Positions 27,419 through 35,992 of a stretch of 64,000 nucleotides of DNA are shown here, one piece after another (position 1 is the first letter of the stretch; each line of letters opens with the position of its first letter). Made by a program: the position numbers and the translations under genes. Location of the stretch: contig JAGFJO010000082.1 of the NCBI GenBank assembly GCA_024102635.1, forward strand, positions 1 through 64,000, given 5' to 3'. The DNA comes from Deltaproteobacteria bacterium (GTDB lineage: Bacteria > Bdellovibrionota_C > UBA2361 > JAGFJO01). The notes beneath the pieces were generated by a model. That model was not told where the DNA came from, made no database searches, and worked only from the letters and a program-made list of their open reading frames with translations.

Positions 27419-28942
27419 GTGCCATCGCATCGTATACGTATCGGTATTTTCTGGATTCTAATTGCGCTTCTTGAAGCCATCCCACCCTATCTCAATTCCG
27501 TCAGTGGCTATATCATTCACGATCTGGCAGAGACAATTTACCATGCTAAAGAGTTCACTCTCGGACGACTTCCGTACACTGAAATATTCAGTCACCACTT
27601 TTTAGGATATGTGATTCCTTTCTGGATTGTCGATGAGGTTTTTCGACTAGGTACGACCGAAGTGTTTGTCATGCAGTGGGCGTATCATATGTTATCAACC
27701 ATGCTGGTTTATTGTATAGTGAAGAACATTTCAGGCGATTTCCGCTTCGCTGCTCTCGGCGCTTTTGCGTCGAGTACCGCTGGATGGTTCCCGCTGTTTT
27801 TCGGCACTACCTTTAATTATCAGGCTTATTCCATTCCTCTTATCTACGCGGTTACCTATCTCATTCTAACCTCATTCCGCGCTGACAGCAGAGTGCGCCT
27901 TGGTCTAGCTGCTGCCATTCAGAGCTTCCTGGTGATGGGCGACCAGCGCTGCCTAGTTTTCCTGCTTTTATTCTCGGCAGCGTTTAGCGAACTTAAGAAA
28001 CTCGCTGTCCTCGGCTCGACGCTAGCAAGCTTTTTGGCACCGCTGTTGGTGGCCCTATGCTATCTGGTGTACACAGATGCCATTTCTCAGTTCTTTGAGC
28101 AGACGATTCTGTTCCCCATTTTTTACCGCAATGCGACTTTTGATGGAGGCGGAATAAGGGAAGGTATTGCACTACTCTCGGTGGGAGTGAGTTCGGAGCC
28201 CTTTGCATGTGCCGGATTTTTCGGGATGGCAGTGATGCTACTTCGGGAGAAGAGCGGGCGAATAAAGGTACTGCTGTTGGCTCTAATCGTAAGCTCTGGT
28301 ATCTACGTCTTAAGCGGTGGAAGATTCTTTCCTAACTACATGCAGGTGATGATGGCCCCGTTGCTCCTTGGGGCCGTGCTGTTTCCGTTTTACCTGAAGT
28401 CCTCACATCTGCCGATGAGAGCCGGGTTTATATTGATTTTAATCCTGGCGGTAAGCTCCTTTTGGCGAGTAATGGGCGTGGATTACCGAAGTAGGGATGC
28501 CGGCATTCTTAGAGAAATAAGTTCCGTGGTCTCTCAAAACTCCTCGCCCGGGGAGAATGTTTTGGTGTGGGGTTACTGCCCGCAAGTATATGTCTTTAGT
28601 AACCGGTTCAGTACGTTCAAAGATATGGGGCTCATTACCTTCGCTGGAGGCCTTTTTCATATCGCCCCGCCTGGTCAACACGAATATGGGCGTCAACTTA
28701 TGCATCAGTTTGAAGAGCATATTCGAAGTGAGCCGCCGCGCTTGATAATTATTGCTGATGAGTTGCACGGAAATGTAGGCCAGAAATTTCCGCTAGGTTG
28801 TATTTTTAGTTCAGCGGAAGAGGATGCAAAGCAAGACCTGAATCTTATCAGGCCTCGTCTTGTCAATTACGATCCAATCTATACGCGCGAGATAAGGGGG
28901 GTATCTATTGCAATATACAAAACTAAAGCCGCGAGCCGTTAG
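27419..28942 (+). CDS. Polytopic glycosyltransferase-like membrane protein (GT-C type)
   Basis: The product has 507 residues from a GTG with AAGGA upstream. About ten membrane helices are followed by a soluble C-terminal domain of about 130 residues. The first loop has the GT-C layout: HDLAETIYHAKEFTLGRLPYTEIFSHHFLG resembles the DE...GR.PY.D..H.P motif of ArnT/PMT-like enzymes that use polyprenyl-phosphate sugars. The final domain (VLVWGYCPQVYVFSNRF) is typical of this group. It probably adds a sugar to a lipid or surface molecule on the periplasmic side. The last 20 bases overlap the convergent GT87 gene. Confidence 0.75.
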   Translation: MPSHRIRIGIFWILIALLEAIPPYLNSVSGYIIHDLAETIYHAKEFTLGRLPYTEIFSHHFLGYVIPFWIVDEVFRLGTTEVFVMQWAYHMLSTMLVYCIVKNISGDFRFAALGAFASSTAGWFPLFFGTTFNYQAYSIPLIYAVTYLILTSFRADSRVRLGLAAAIQSFLVMGDQRCLVFLLLFSAAFSELKKLAVLGSTLASFLAPLLVALCYLVYTDAISQFFEQTILFPIFYRNATFDGGGIREGIALLSVGVSSEPFACAGFFGMAVMLLREKSGRIKVLLLALIVSSGIYVLSGGRFFPNYMQVMMAPLLLGAVLFPFYLKSSHLPMRAGFILILILAVSSFWRVMGVDYRSRDAGILREISSVVSQNSSPGENVLVWGYCPQVYVFSNRFSTFKDMGLITFAGGLFHIAPPGQHEYGRQLMHQFEEHIRSEPPRLIIIADELHGNVGQKFPLGCIFSSAEEDAKQDLNLIRPRLVNYDPIYTREIRGVSIAIYKTKAASR

Positions 28943-30215
28943 CCTTTCTACTGTTCCGCCTATAGAATAGTGCTGCATAGAAGAGCGCTGCCGCAACTCC
29001 CGACCATAACGATAGCATCTTAGCCGGCTGTGATTCGCCGGGGTTGATCGGAGCAATTATTCCCAAGAGTAAATAGGCCGCCGCCATTTTCGGTAAAGCT
29101 TCGATAAACGGAGCAGACTCTAAAAAGTAGAGAGTGAAGGGCAGGAGTAAAAGAACGTAGTAGTGAATCCAGCTAGTCGGTGCGGCTAAAAGCGAGCAAC
29201 ATAGAGCAAGGGTAATGTGAGCGGCGGCAGATCCGGGACCAGAGCGCATCCTCACAGCCATGGCCAGGTAGATTAATAAAACTACACAAGCTGAGACGGT
29301 AGAAATTAGCGAATAGGAGTCGTAATAGATGCCGCCCCGCCATACTTGGGGGGTGCCCCAGAGGGCATAACCCAGTCCTTTGTTCCCCGTCGTACGTGCC
29401 GCGCTTTCGGCTATATCAGGCAGAGCGACACTTACGAAATTAATATTGACCGAAAAGCCCAATAGCACAAATGATAGTAGATAAGGAGCCAGAAATCCTG
29501 CGATGAAAGCGAACGCTCCCTCTTTCCCAGAAGATTTATAGGCTGCGACGATAGCCGGAAATGTGAAGAGTTTGAGCGCAGTAGCAAAGCCCCAAAGGGC
29601 CGCTCCGGCCGCTCGGCCATCCTTTACAAAGTAAAGGCCGCAGGTAAACAGAAATAGCATCAGCATCTGAGTCTGGCCGTAATAAAGATGAGACAGGACA
29701 GGATTCAGAGGCAGCGCAAGTAGCAATAGCATAAATGCGGGCGAAAACTCCCAACGTCCAAGAACTATGCGCGTGGTGATAAAAACAGCTGCCAGAAGCG
29801 AGAGCAGTTGAACTGTGCTCCATAGGACAAAGGCCTGATACGGCGGAAGCAGCGCAAGCGGCACCGTAAGCAGCACCAGAGCGGGAGGATTGGTGGGGCG
29901 TTTCAGCTTGGGATCGTTAGAAAACCGGTACTTTTCGTACTCGGAATCGAGGTTGACCAAGTAAGGGTCCGCTCCTACCAAAACTGAACGGGCCGCGACA
30001 TAGTAGTGAGCAAAGTCATTTTGGTTATAAGGCAAACCATTGTCTAGGTAGTCATAGCGCCAGTTAATGCTTGCCAGTAAAGCCGCAAGCAGCATAAGTG
30101 ATAGAAAAAGGGGCCATCTGGTCGCAGTCTGCACGTCCCTCTGAAGTGGAAGGAAATTCGAGAATTCAAATCTAGCAGATGACAGGGATCCAGCCAGCCC
30201 CAAACTGAAGGGCAC
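28923..30215 (-). CDS. GT87 (DUF2029) polyprenol-phosphate mannosyltransferase-like protein
   Basis: The product has 430 residues and eight to ten membrane helices. The DUF2029/GT87 signature is clear: QNDFAHYYVAARSVLVGADPY, then RPTNPPALVLLTVPLALLP, then YYGQTQMLMLFLFTCG. Family members transfer mannose from polyprenyl-phosphate-mannose to glycolipids at the outer face of the inner membrane. The GTG start leaves an N-terminal cytoplasmic stretch of about 34 residues. It is convergent with the GT-C-like gene at 27419. The two together suggest a glycan assembly locus, an inference from position. Confidence 0.85.
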   Translation of the reverse strand: MPFSLGLAGSLSSARFEFSNFLPLQRDVQTATRWPLFLSLMLLAALLASINWRYDYLDNGLPYNQNDFAHYYVAARSVLVGADPYLVNLDSEYEKYRFSNDPKLKRPTNPPALVLLTVPLALLPPYQAFVLWSTVQLLSLLAAVFITTRIVLGRWEFSPAFMLLLLALPLNPVLSHLYYGQTQMLMLFLFTCGLYFVKDGRAAGAALWGFATALKLFTFPAIVAAYKSSGKEGAFAFIAGFLAPYLLSFVLLGFSVNINFVSVALPDIAESAARTTGNKGLGYALWGTPQVWRGGIYYDSYSLISTVSACVVLLIYLAMAVRMRSGPGSAAAHITLALCCSLLAAPTSWIHYYVLLLLPFTLYFLESAPFIEALPKMAAAYLLLGIIAPINPGESQPAKMLSLWSGVAAALFYAALFYRRNSRKANGSRL

Positions 30216-30258
30216 GCCAAGCGGGCCATTGTAAGGGTGAGATTTCTCCGGGCATGTC

Positions 30259-30310
30259 TAAGCTTCTATTTAAGCTTAATTAACATCTTTTATTGACGGC
30301 TTCGTGAAGC
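30259..30310. other. Two inverted repeats between minus-strand genes
   Basis: TAAGCTT (30259-30265) and AAGCTTA (30272-30278) flank CTATTT, and GCTTCGTGAAGC at 30299-30310 is a perfect palindrome. The pair lies between the stop of the DUF3859 gene and the start of the GT87 gene. They may serve as a terminator or an operator. Confidence 0.35.
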
Positions 30311-30318
30311 GCGTTACT

Positions 30319-31356
30319 TTATTGCGCAACTTCTACATAAAAGACTTGTCGCGCCAGCATCTCTGTGCCAAGGCGAATCTCAATTGTCCATTCACCAGCC
30401 ACAAGTTCTTCGCTGTGCTCAAATATCCACCCTGCGAAGCGCGGCTCGCCTGTCCTCATCGGGCTCTCCCATTCATCGGAAATCCCTTTCCCCTCAAAGG
30501 GCGGATGGGTAACTCTGGTGACAAGCTCTGAGATGATCTCTTTCTTTCGCTCTCCAATCACATTCACAATAATGCCGAAGCGCGTTCCAATTCTCGCCGA
30601 GATATTAGGACATCCCGGTTTGAAGCGAGGAATTTCTTCCGCTGCCATGACGGCTACTCTTCCGGTGTGGCTTCCAGGAGCGTCGATAGAATCAGTCGGC
30701 AAAGAGGCGTCGATTTCGCCGCAATTCTGTATCTCTGCCTTAAGCTGCGGAAGCCGCGTTACCTGCACCTCTACCAGCCGGCAAGCCGGGTCGGGTTCTC
30801 CTTGATCTATCCGCTCCTGGCAGTCCTGCTGCGTTTTTGTGTAGAGGGAGACTTTATTGCGGCCGGCCAGCCACTTTTCAGAAACTCCTGAGGACGGATT
30901 TTTTTTCCATCCGGCCTGCTCCAGAAGTGCCGATAACTCCGATATCAGTTTCTTGCTGTCGGCCAAGGTCGTGTATGCGTCTTGAGGATTGAAGCGCAGA
31001 GAGTTTACTTCGCCTGATTCATCGAAACTGACACTGCAGAACCGGCCGGGTGGAAATGAGAGCGAGAACTTCCCATTTTTCAGCTCGATGGATAACGGGG
31101 TCCCGAAAGTGACTCCGAGCGGAACGCCGTTGTTAACCTTCTTATCCGTTAGCGTAGCCGCAAATCCCGGGTAGTGGGAGCCCGGATTGCTTATTTCAAA
31201 GTCCTTCTTTATCTTTTCAAAGAGCTCAATGACCGGCTCGAAGCGCTGGCCTAATTGGATAGTAAGGTCGGTCGGATCGATTGTCTCCGCCGAGGTTGCC
31301 GGAGGCACAAAGCACATGGCAGCGAATAATAATATCGCAAAGAGTCTTGCCGACAT
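30319..31356 (-). CDS. Secreted protein with C-terminal DUF3859-like domain
   Basis: The product has 345 residues with a signal peptide ending about TSAET. The first 190 residues are a novel alpha/beta region. The last 110 match the DUF3859 pattern: ARIGTRFGIIVNVIGE, TRVTHPPFE and EELVAGEWTIEIRLGTEMLARQVFYV. The family is of unknown function and probably beta-sandwich. Four Cys in the middle may form disulfides. It is predicted to be periplasmic. Confidence 0.75.
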   Translation of the reverse strand: MSARLFAILLFAAMCFVPPATSAETIDPTDLTIQLGQRFEPVIELFEKIKKDFEISNPGSHYPGFAATLTDKKVNNGVPLGVTFGTPLSIELKNGKFSLSFPPGRFCSVSFDESGEVNSLRFNPQDAYTTLADSKKLISELSALLEQAGWKKNPSSGVSEKWLAGRNKVSLYTKTQQDCQERIDQGEPDPACRLVEVQVTRLPQLKAEIQNCGEIDASLPTDSIDAPGSHTGRVAVMAAEEIPRFKPGCPNISARIGTRFGIIVNVIGERKKEIISELVTRVTHPPFEGKGISDEWESPMRTGEPRFAGWIFEHSEELVAGEWTIEIRLGTEMLARQVFYVEVAQ

Positions 31357-31436
31357 TTCTTGAGGGTAGCCTAAGGATTAGTTTATGGCCAGGGGATCCT
31401 AACGCTTAAATTGCTAGTAAGGTGGCTGTTCGCTGC

Positions 31437-32219
31437 TTAAATCGGCGCTACCAGCTCGCGGCCAATTACAAACCGTTTACCGCAGCGCGGGCAAGTGATT
31501 AAGAGCTCTTTGTCGTCGCCGTATATCTCCTGCAGCTCTTTTTGGCTTAAGGCTCGAAAGAAAGGTAAAAGCTTCTCAGGGGAACAGTCGCACTTAAATT
31601 CAAACTTGCAGGTTCTCATGCGGGTCTTGGTCTCATTGTACCGTAGCAGCTGCGCAATATCCGCGCTCTCAAACCAATCACGGTCAAAACCCGGTAGCGC
31701 AATTATGCCCGCTCCCGTGTCGCTATTTGCGGAGAGCGCGATTCGAATGGGGAGCTGTTCGCTTTTTCTATAGAAATGCTCGACCATTCCGGCGATGCTG
31801 GAGGTGTCGCACGGAACATAACTATTAAAGGTGCTTCCCCGCCGTGTGCATTGAGCATGAAAGCCGTTTGTGTCCGAATGGCGAATGTTCTCTGTAAGAA
31901 CATTTCCTACAATGGTCGATTTTACTAATCCATTCTCGTCCATCTCTCCAGAGCTGCCTGTTACGAAAAGTGAATAAGGATGTTCGCTGACTATGTTTAG
32001 AGTCCAGGCATGTGTTTCAAAGGCCGTTCGCCCAGCCAGGTGGATTGCGAAGCAGCATATTAGATCCTTGAGCTGCTCATCCTGAAGTGAGCTGACGATG
32101 CCAGCATAATCCTTACGTTGAATGTAGTACTCCAGGAGATAAGCACTCATATCGACGTCAACGAGAAACACATTTTTGGATGGCAAGTAATCGGCTGTGG
32201 CTATTAGATCGTAAGGCAT
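31437..32219 (-). CDS. hslO: Hsp33-like redox-regulated chaperone
   Basis: The product has 260 residues. The C-terminal redox switch is conserved: C210-D-C212 and C243-P-R-C246, with CDCSPEKLLPFFRALSQKELQEI between. The middle has the Hsp33 features SEQLPIRIALS and a GAGIIALPGF segment. Hsp33 holds zinc in the reduced state and becomes a holdase when oxidised or heated. The N-terminal 70 residues are more divergent than in E. coli HslO. AAGGAG lies five bases before the ATG. It stands alone upstream of the DUF3859 gene. Confidence 0.82.
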   Translation of the reverse strand: MPYDLIATADYLPSKNVFLVDVDMSAYLLEYYIQRKDYAGIVSSLQDEQLKDLICCFAIHLAGRTAFETHAWTLNIVSEHPYSLFVTGSSGEMDENGLVKSTIVGNVLTENIRHSDTNGFHAQCTRRGSTFNSYVPCDTSSIAGMVEHFYRKSEQLPIRIALSANSDTGAGIIALPGFDRDWFESADIAQLLRYNETKTRMRTCKFEFKCDCSPEKLLPFFRALSQKELQEIYGDDKELLITCPRCGKRFVIGRELVAPI

Positions 32220-32322
32220 ATGTACTCCTTGTACTTATGCTACTTGCTCTGAAGTTAGAATAACAGGGGCAGCTAGAGCGTTCTTGCCCCGGGCTACCGT
32301 GAACTCGTAGAGAAAGGGTGTT

Positions 32323-33324
32323 TTACCACCTATAGTCGAGCCATGCGCGTAGCGAAGCGCCTATCGCATCATCACCGCCGCTCTCCGGAGAGTTGCTGGC
32401 TGAAAACGTAGCTCCGCCTGAGCAGGTGCTCCGCACTCCCTCGTAGCCCCAGTGCGAAATTGAAAAGGCCACATCTCCCTCTGCAGAGTAGGTAGTCTGT
32501 TCGTTTTCTCTTCGTGCGGCGATGTAGCCTGAAATGCTGCAAAATCTCGCAATCTCACGGCAGCTAAGCGAGCCGCCAACAGCGCCGTGAAATTCACCGC
32601 TTTCGGTGCACACACCCGACCCTGAAACCTGTCCGTGAGTAAGGGGAAAATTAAACTCCCCGCCGAAAAAGTCCTCCCCAAGACCCTGGCGACCGGTGAT
32701 AGAAACGGAGCCTGTTTCCCCCGTGCAGCTGTTGTACCTGTAGCTGGCCGAAAAGTTAAATACGTCATTTTGCGCGTCGCCGGTAGCATGCAGAAGATCT
32801 CCCGCCTGAAAAAGACTTGGAAAAGTAATTGAGCCCTGCTGCCGCGCATCGGTGATATATCCGGAAGCATAAAAATACGGCGTACTGCAGTAGCAGTTAA
32901 GGGCGCTTGAAGAAAAGACGTCATTCACAACATCTTCCATTGATATCTCTGAGCACCAAACATCAGCGAAATTAAAAGCGCTGTTAATATAGCAGGCTGC
33001 GTGAATATCTTGACCGGGGGAGTTGAATTGAATTTCAGTCTGAGTAGTACCGCTCAAAAATCCCGAGCAGCTGCAACTGGCGCTGGCGCTTAATGTCGTG
33101 CAAGTTGGGGTGGCTGTCGCCTGATAAGTAGGTGCAGGCGTGGGGTAATAGGTAGGATATGCCGGTGGGGTCTCTACCGGATAAAGTGTCGGGTAAGGGC
33201 TCTGGGTTGGCTGGTAGGTCGGGCTCGGATCGGGATAGTCATCTGCGGCGAGAGCATACTGGCCGCCAAATGAGGAGAGAAGTAAAAATAAACCGCCCAG
33301 TTGTCCCGCTATTCGATTCACCAT
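32323..33324 (-). CDS. Secreted Cys-rich beta protein with Pro/Tyr/Thr-rich linker
   Basis: The product has 333 residues. A signal peptide (about 1-26) is followed by a low-complexity linker of PTYQPTQSPYPT type up to about residue 72. A beta-rich domain of about 260 residues follows, with more than a dozen Cys (SCSCSG, CYCSTPYF), probably disulfide-bonded. No known family is recognised. It is probably secreted or surface-exposed. No strong Shine-Dalgarno is seen before the ATG. Confidence 0.7.
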   Translation of the reverse strand: MVNRIAGQLGGLFLLLSSFGGQYALAADDYPDPSPTYQPTQSPYPTLYPVETPPAYPTYYPTPAPTYQATATPTCTTLSASASCSCSGFLSGTTQTEIQFNSPGQDIHAACYINSAFNFADVWCSEISMEDVVNDVFSSSALNCYCSTPYFYASGYITDARQQGSITFPSLFQAGDLLHATGDAQNDVFNFSASYRYNSCTGETGSVSITGRQGLGEDFFGGEFNFPLTHGQVSGSGVCTESGEFHGAVGGSLSCREIARFCSISGYIAARRENEQTTYSAEGDVAFSISHWGYEGVRSTCSGGATFSASNSPESGGDDAIGASLRAWLDYRW

Positions 33325-33538
33325 GTGAAAACCATTATCTAGAAGTTGTCTAAGTGAGTACCTTTGATCGGCTTGAGTCAGCCATGTGATTCAGAAGAGT
33401 TGAGCAAGCGACTAAAAAAGGTCTATTACAGACAATTCAGTAAAATAGCTCCCCGCTATAGGCAAATATAGACGTTTTAGAAGCCGTTAGTTAAGTTGCG
33501 CCAGTGAGGCGCATAGACCCGCTTCAATCAATTATCCC

Positions 33539-33569
33539 TTGACATCCAGTAGGACCCGCTTTCTAGAAT
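33539..33569 (+). promoter_or_regulatory. Possible sigma-70 promoter
   Basis: TTGACA at 33539-33544 and TAGAAT at 33564-33569 are separated by 19 bases, longer than the optimal 17. It is positioned about 45 bases before the start codon of the PD40 gene. Confidence 0.4.
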
Positions 33570-33614
33570 ACTGGTCATTCTTGTCCCGCTTATCTATCTA
33601 CTTGAGGATACATT

Positions 33615-34887
33615 ATGAGAGTGCTGCTTATTTGCGTTTCCTTTATCGCCATTGCCCCCGCTTATGCGCAGGATTTGACTACGGAGCGTGTAAGCATCAG
33701 CAGTGCGGGCGAGCAGGGTAGTGATTCATCATCGGGCCCAAGTTTGAGCTCGGATGGCACATTGGTGGCGTTTTCTTCAACAGCCCCGAATCTTGTGACC
33801 GGAGATGGTAATACAAGAGGAGATGTGTTCGTCCATAACCGTAGTGACGGGTCAACTTCAAGAGTGTCTGTCAGCAGTGCGGGAGTTGAGGGGGACCAGA
33901 GCGCCAGCAATTAGTAATGGCGAAGCAGGGGATGACGAATCTATCGCGCCAGCCACGGATGGGGAAGGCGCTCTTGCGGCGTTTGAGTCTGCCGCAACCA
34001 ATCTCGTTTCCGGGGATACCAATGGAAAACGCGATATATTTCTCCGTGATATTGCCGGTAATACCACCACACGCATTAGCCTAGCCGTAAACGGAGCGGA
34101 GTCGAACGGGGATTCCAGCGAACCGGCGATGAGCGCAGATGGACGTTACGTTGCATTCACTTCAGCAGCAAGTAACTTGGTAGAAAGCGACGGCAACAAT
34201 GCTATAGATGTGTTCGTTTATGATCGCCAAAGCGGAGCAACGGCCCGTGCCAGTGTCAGCTCGGCGGGTGGCGAGTCAAACGGCGATTCTTACGGAGCAA
34301 GTTTAAGCGAGGACGGGCGATACGTCGCGTTTACTTCGACGGCAACTAACCTGACATCAAGCGCGCCAGGTGGCGGATTAACACACGTGTACGTGCGCGA
34401 CCTGTCGAGGGGAAAGACGTTTCTTGTCAGTAATGGCACAAGGGGGCAGGAGACAGAAGGTAATGATGAGGGGGCTTCAATAAGCGCGGACGGACATACT
34501 ATTGCATTCCAGTCTTCCTCTTCGATTCTCGTTCCTTCGGATAGCAACACCCGCTCGGATGTGTTCGTGGTAGAGGTTGTTTACCCTGCGGAAGCAGTTA
34601 TAAGTAGCGTGAATACTCTGAAGAACCTGGTAAAGTCATTCAAACTCTCCAGCAAGAAAAGCGCTAAATCGTCAATACAAGAGAGCGCGGCTGCAATTCA
34701 ATCACACATTGATTTTGATCCGGCAACAATAGCAGTCAAAGATGGTAGTAAGACAATTGAGGCTCTTAACACCAGCGTTCAGAAAACCTTAAAGAAACTG
34801 CTTAAAAGAAGGAAGGCAACGTTCAAAAGTGACAAAAAGCTGGCGCGTCGCGCGCTCAATCGGCTCTCAAATGCGCTGAATCCATGA
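33615..34887 (+). pseudogene. Frameshifted PD40/TolB-like beta-propeller protein
   Basis: The first 99 codons give a signal peptide (cleavage near AYA-QD) and propeller repeats of the form SLSSDGTLVAFSS..NLV.GD.N...DVFVHN, then stop at 33912. The same repeats resume in the +1 frame from about 33895 and run to 34887, with at least three more DGRYVAFTS repeats. They end in a Lys-rich helical tail (LKKLLKRRKATF). The break is near GGGGG at 33890-33894, where loss of one G would join the frames with one slightly long repeat. It is either a sequencing indel or a disabled gene. A whole product would be a secreted propeller protein of about 420 residues. GAGGAT precedes the ATG. Confidence 0.7.
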
Positions 34888-35076
34888 ACTGCTAAGGCCT
34901 CAAAGCAGCGGCAGTTTGCGTCTGCAGGCGGTATAGACTACTGCGCATTTTACTTACCGGCTGCTGCCGGCGGCGGCCATCAAACCGGATAACATTTGTC
35001 TTCGCCGTGTGTTATAGCCCCGAAGCCTGACTAGTACGGGAAATCACTAATCAAAAGGGAAAATGCTGCAGCGCTG

Positions 35077-35092
35077 GCTGCTAAAGAGCAGC
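35077..35092 (+). terminator. Hairpin upstream of response-regulator gene
   Basis: GCTGCT pairs with AGCAGC around AAAG and is followed by a partly U-rich GTTAATTTTG. It lies about 190 bases past the PD40 gene and may end its transcript. A GGC-rich stem also occurs near 34965-34980. No gene is seen between 34888 and 35154. Confidence 0.4.
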
Positions 35093-35154
35093 GTTAATTT
35101 TGCCGAGATACTATAGGGAAGTTCTCCATTAACAGCGTGGTGTTGGGTGAGTAA

Positions 35155-35934
35155 GTGAGTTTAAACAAAATTAGGCCTCCACAATTGCAGGCCGGCAGCT
35201 ATGTGCCGCCGCGCACTTTCGAGTTTCCGGAAAAGGAACGGAAGCAATGCGTCATACTGGTCGTCGAGCGGGATGAGGATGCGCGAACAAGCCTAAGGTC
35301 GGCTTTGCGGAATCTCGGATTTGGGGAGGTCACCAGCGTATTAGATCATTACTCTGGTATTAAGCGATTTTCGGATCGCCGTTTCACGCATGTCATTTTT
35401 GATGCGGTGGATACGAACGTCCCGGCTAGAGAATTCTTAACCCGGGTGCTGGAGATAAATAGCGACATTACCGCTATACCGAGCTCTTTTGATCCTACAG
35501 TTGATGATATATTCGAACTTCTAAAGCTCGGAGCCGACGGCTTTATTGTTAAGCCATTTACTCAAGAATCCGTTGAGGAGGCGATAATATTAGCTACTAA
35601 AGGAGAACCGGTGGCAGATGAGATTCTAAACGCATCCGACCGTAATCAAGCTCTCGCCTCGCTCGCCTTAACCGCTCTCGATTCGCTTGCAACGATTCTT
35701 CGTCATGCACGCAGTTATGAGACAGCCAAGAGGGAGATTCCGCGAACGCGGCAGCAGTTCGAAAGAGCTGTGCGAATGGGAAAACTTTTCGCACACAACG
35801 GGGATGCTGGCCTGGTTCTTGCTTACATTGAGCGTGCCATCGAATGCTCAGAGCAGTCCGCTTCGCGGCTCGGACGCACACGCCGGCGGCGGCGGCCCGT
35901 CAGACAGTCCGAGAGCGAAAAGGCCGCCCAGTAA
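35155..35934 (+). CDS. Response-regulator receiver protein
   Basis: The product has 259 residues from a GTG. Residues 32-155 form a REC domain: the acidic cluster VERDED (37-42), phospho-acceptor Asp83 in VIFDAVDT, Ser110/111 in place of the switch Thr/Ser, and the conserved Lys133-Pro134 in VKPF. The C-terminal 105 residues are helical with a basic end (RTRRRRRP) and match no standard output domain I know. No partner kinase is adjacent. It is a single-domain-type regulator with an unusual helical effector. Confidence 0.8.
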   Translation: MSLNKIRPPQLQAGSYVPPRTFEFPEKERKQCVILVVERDEDARTSLRSALRNLGFGEVTSVLDHYSGIKRFSDRRFTHVIFDAVDTNVPAREFLTRVLEINSDITAIPSSFDPTVDDIFELLKLGADGFIVKPFTQESVEEAIILATKGEPVADEILNASDRNQALASLALTALDSLATILRHARSYETAKREIPRTRQQFERAVRMGKLFAHNGDAGLVLAYIERAIECSEQSASRLGRTRRRRRPVRQSESEKAAQ

Positions 35935-35992
35935 GATGCCCTAGCCGGCAACTACTTTGCAGTGATAGTATTGCGCCATTGCAAAGCCCGCT

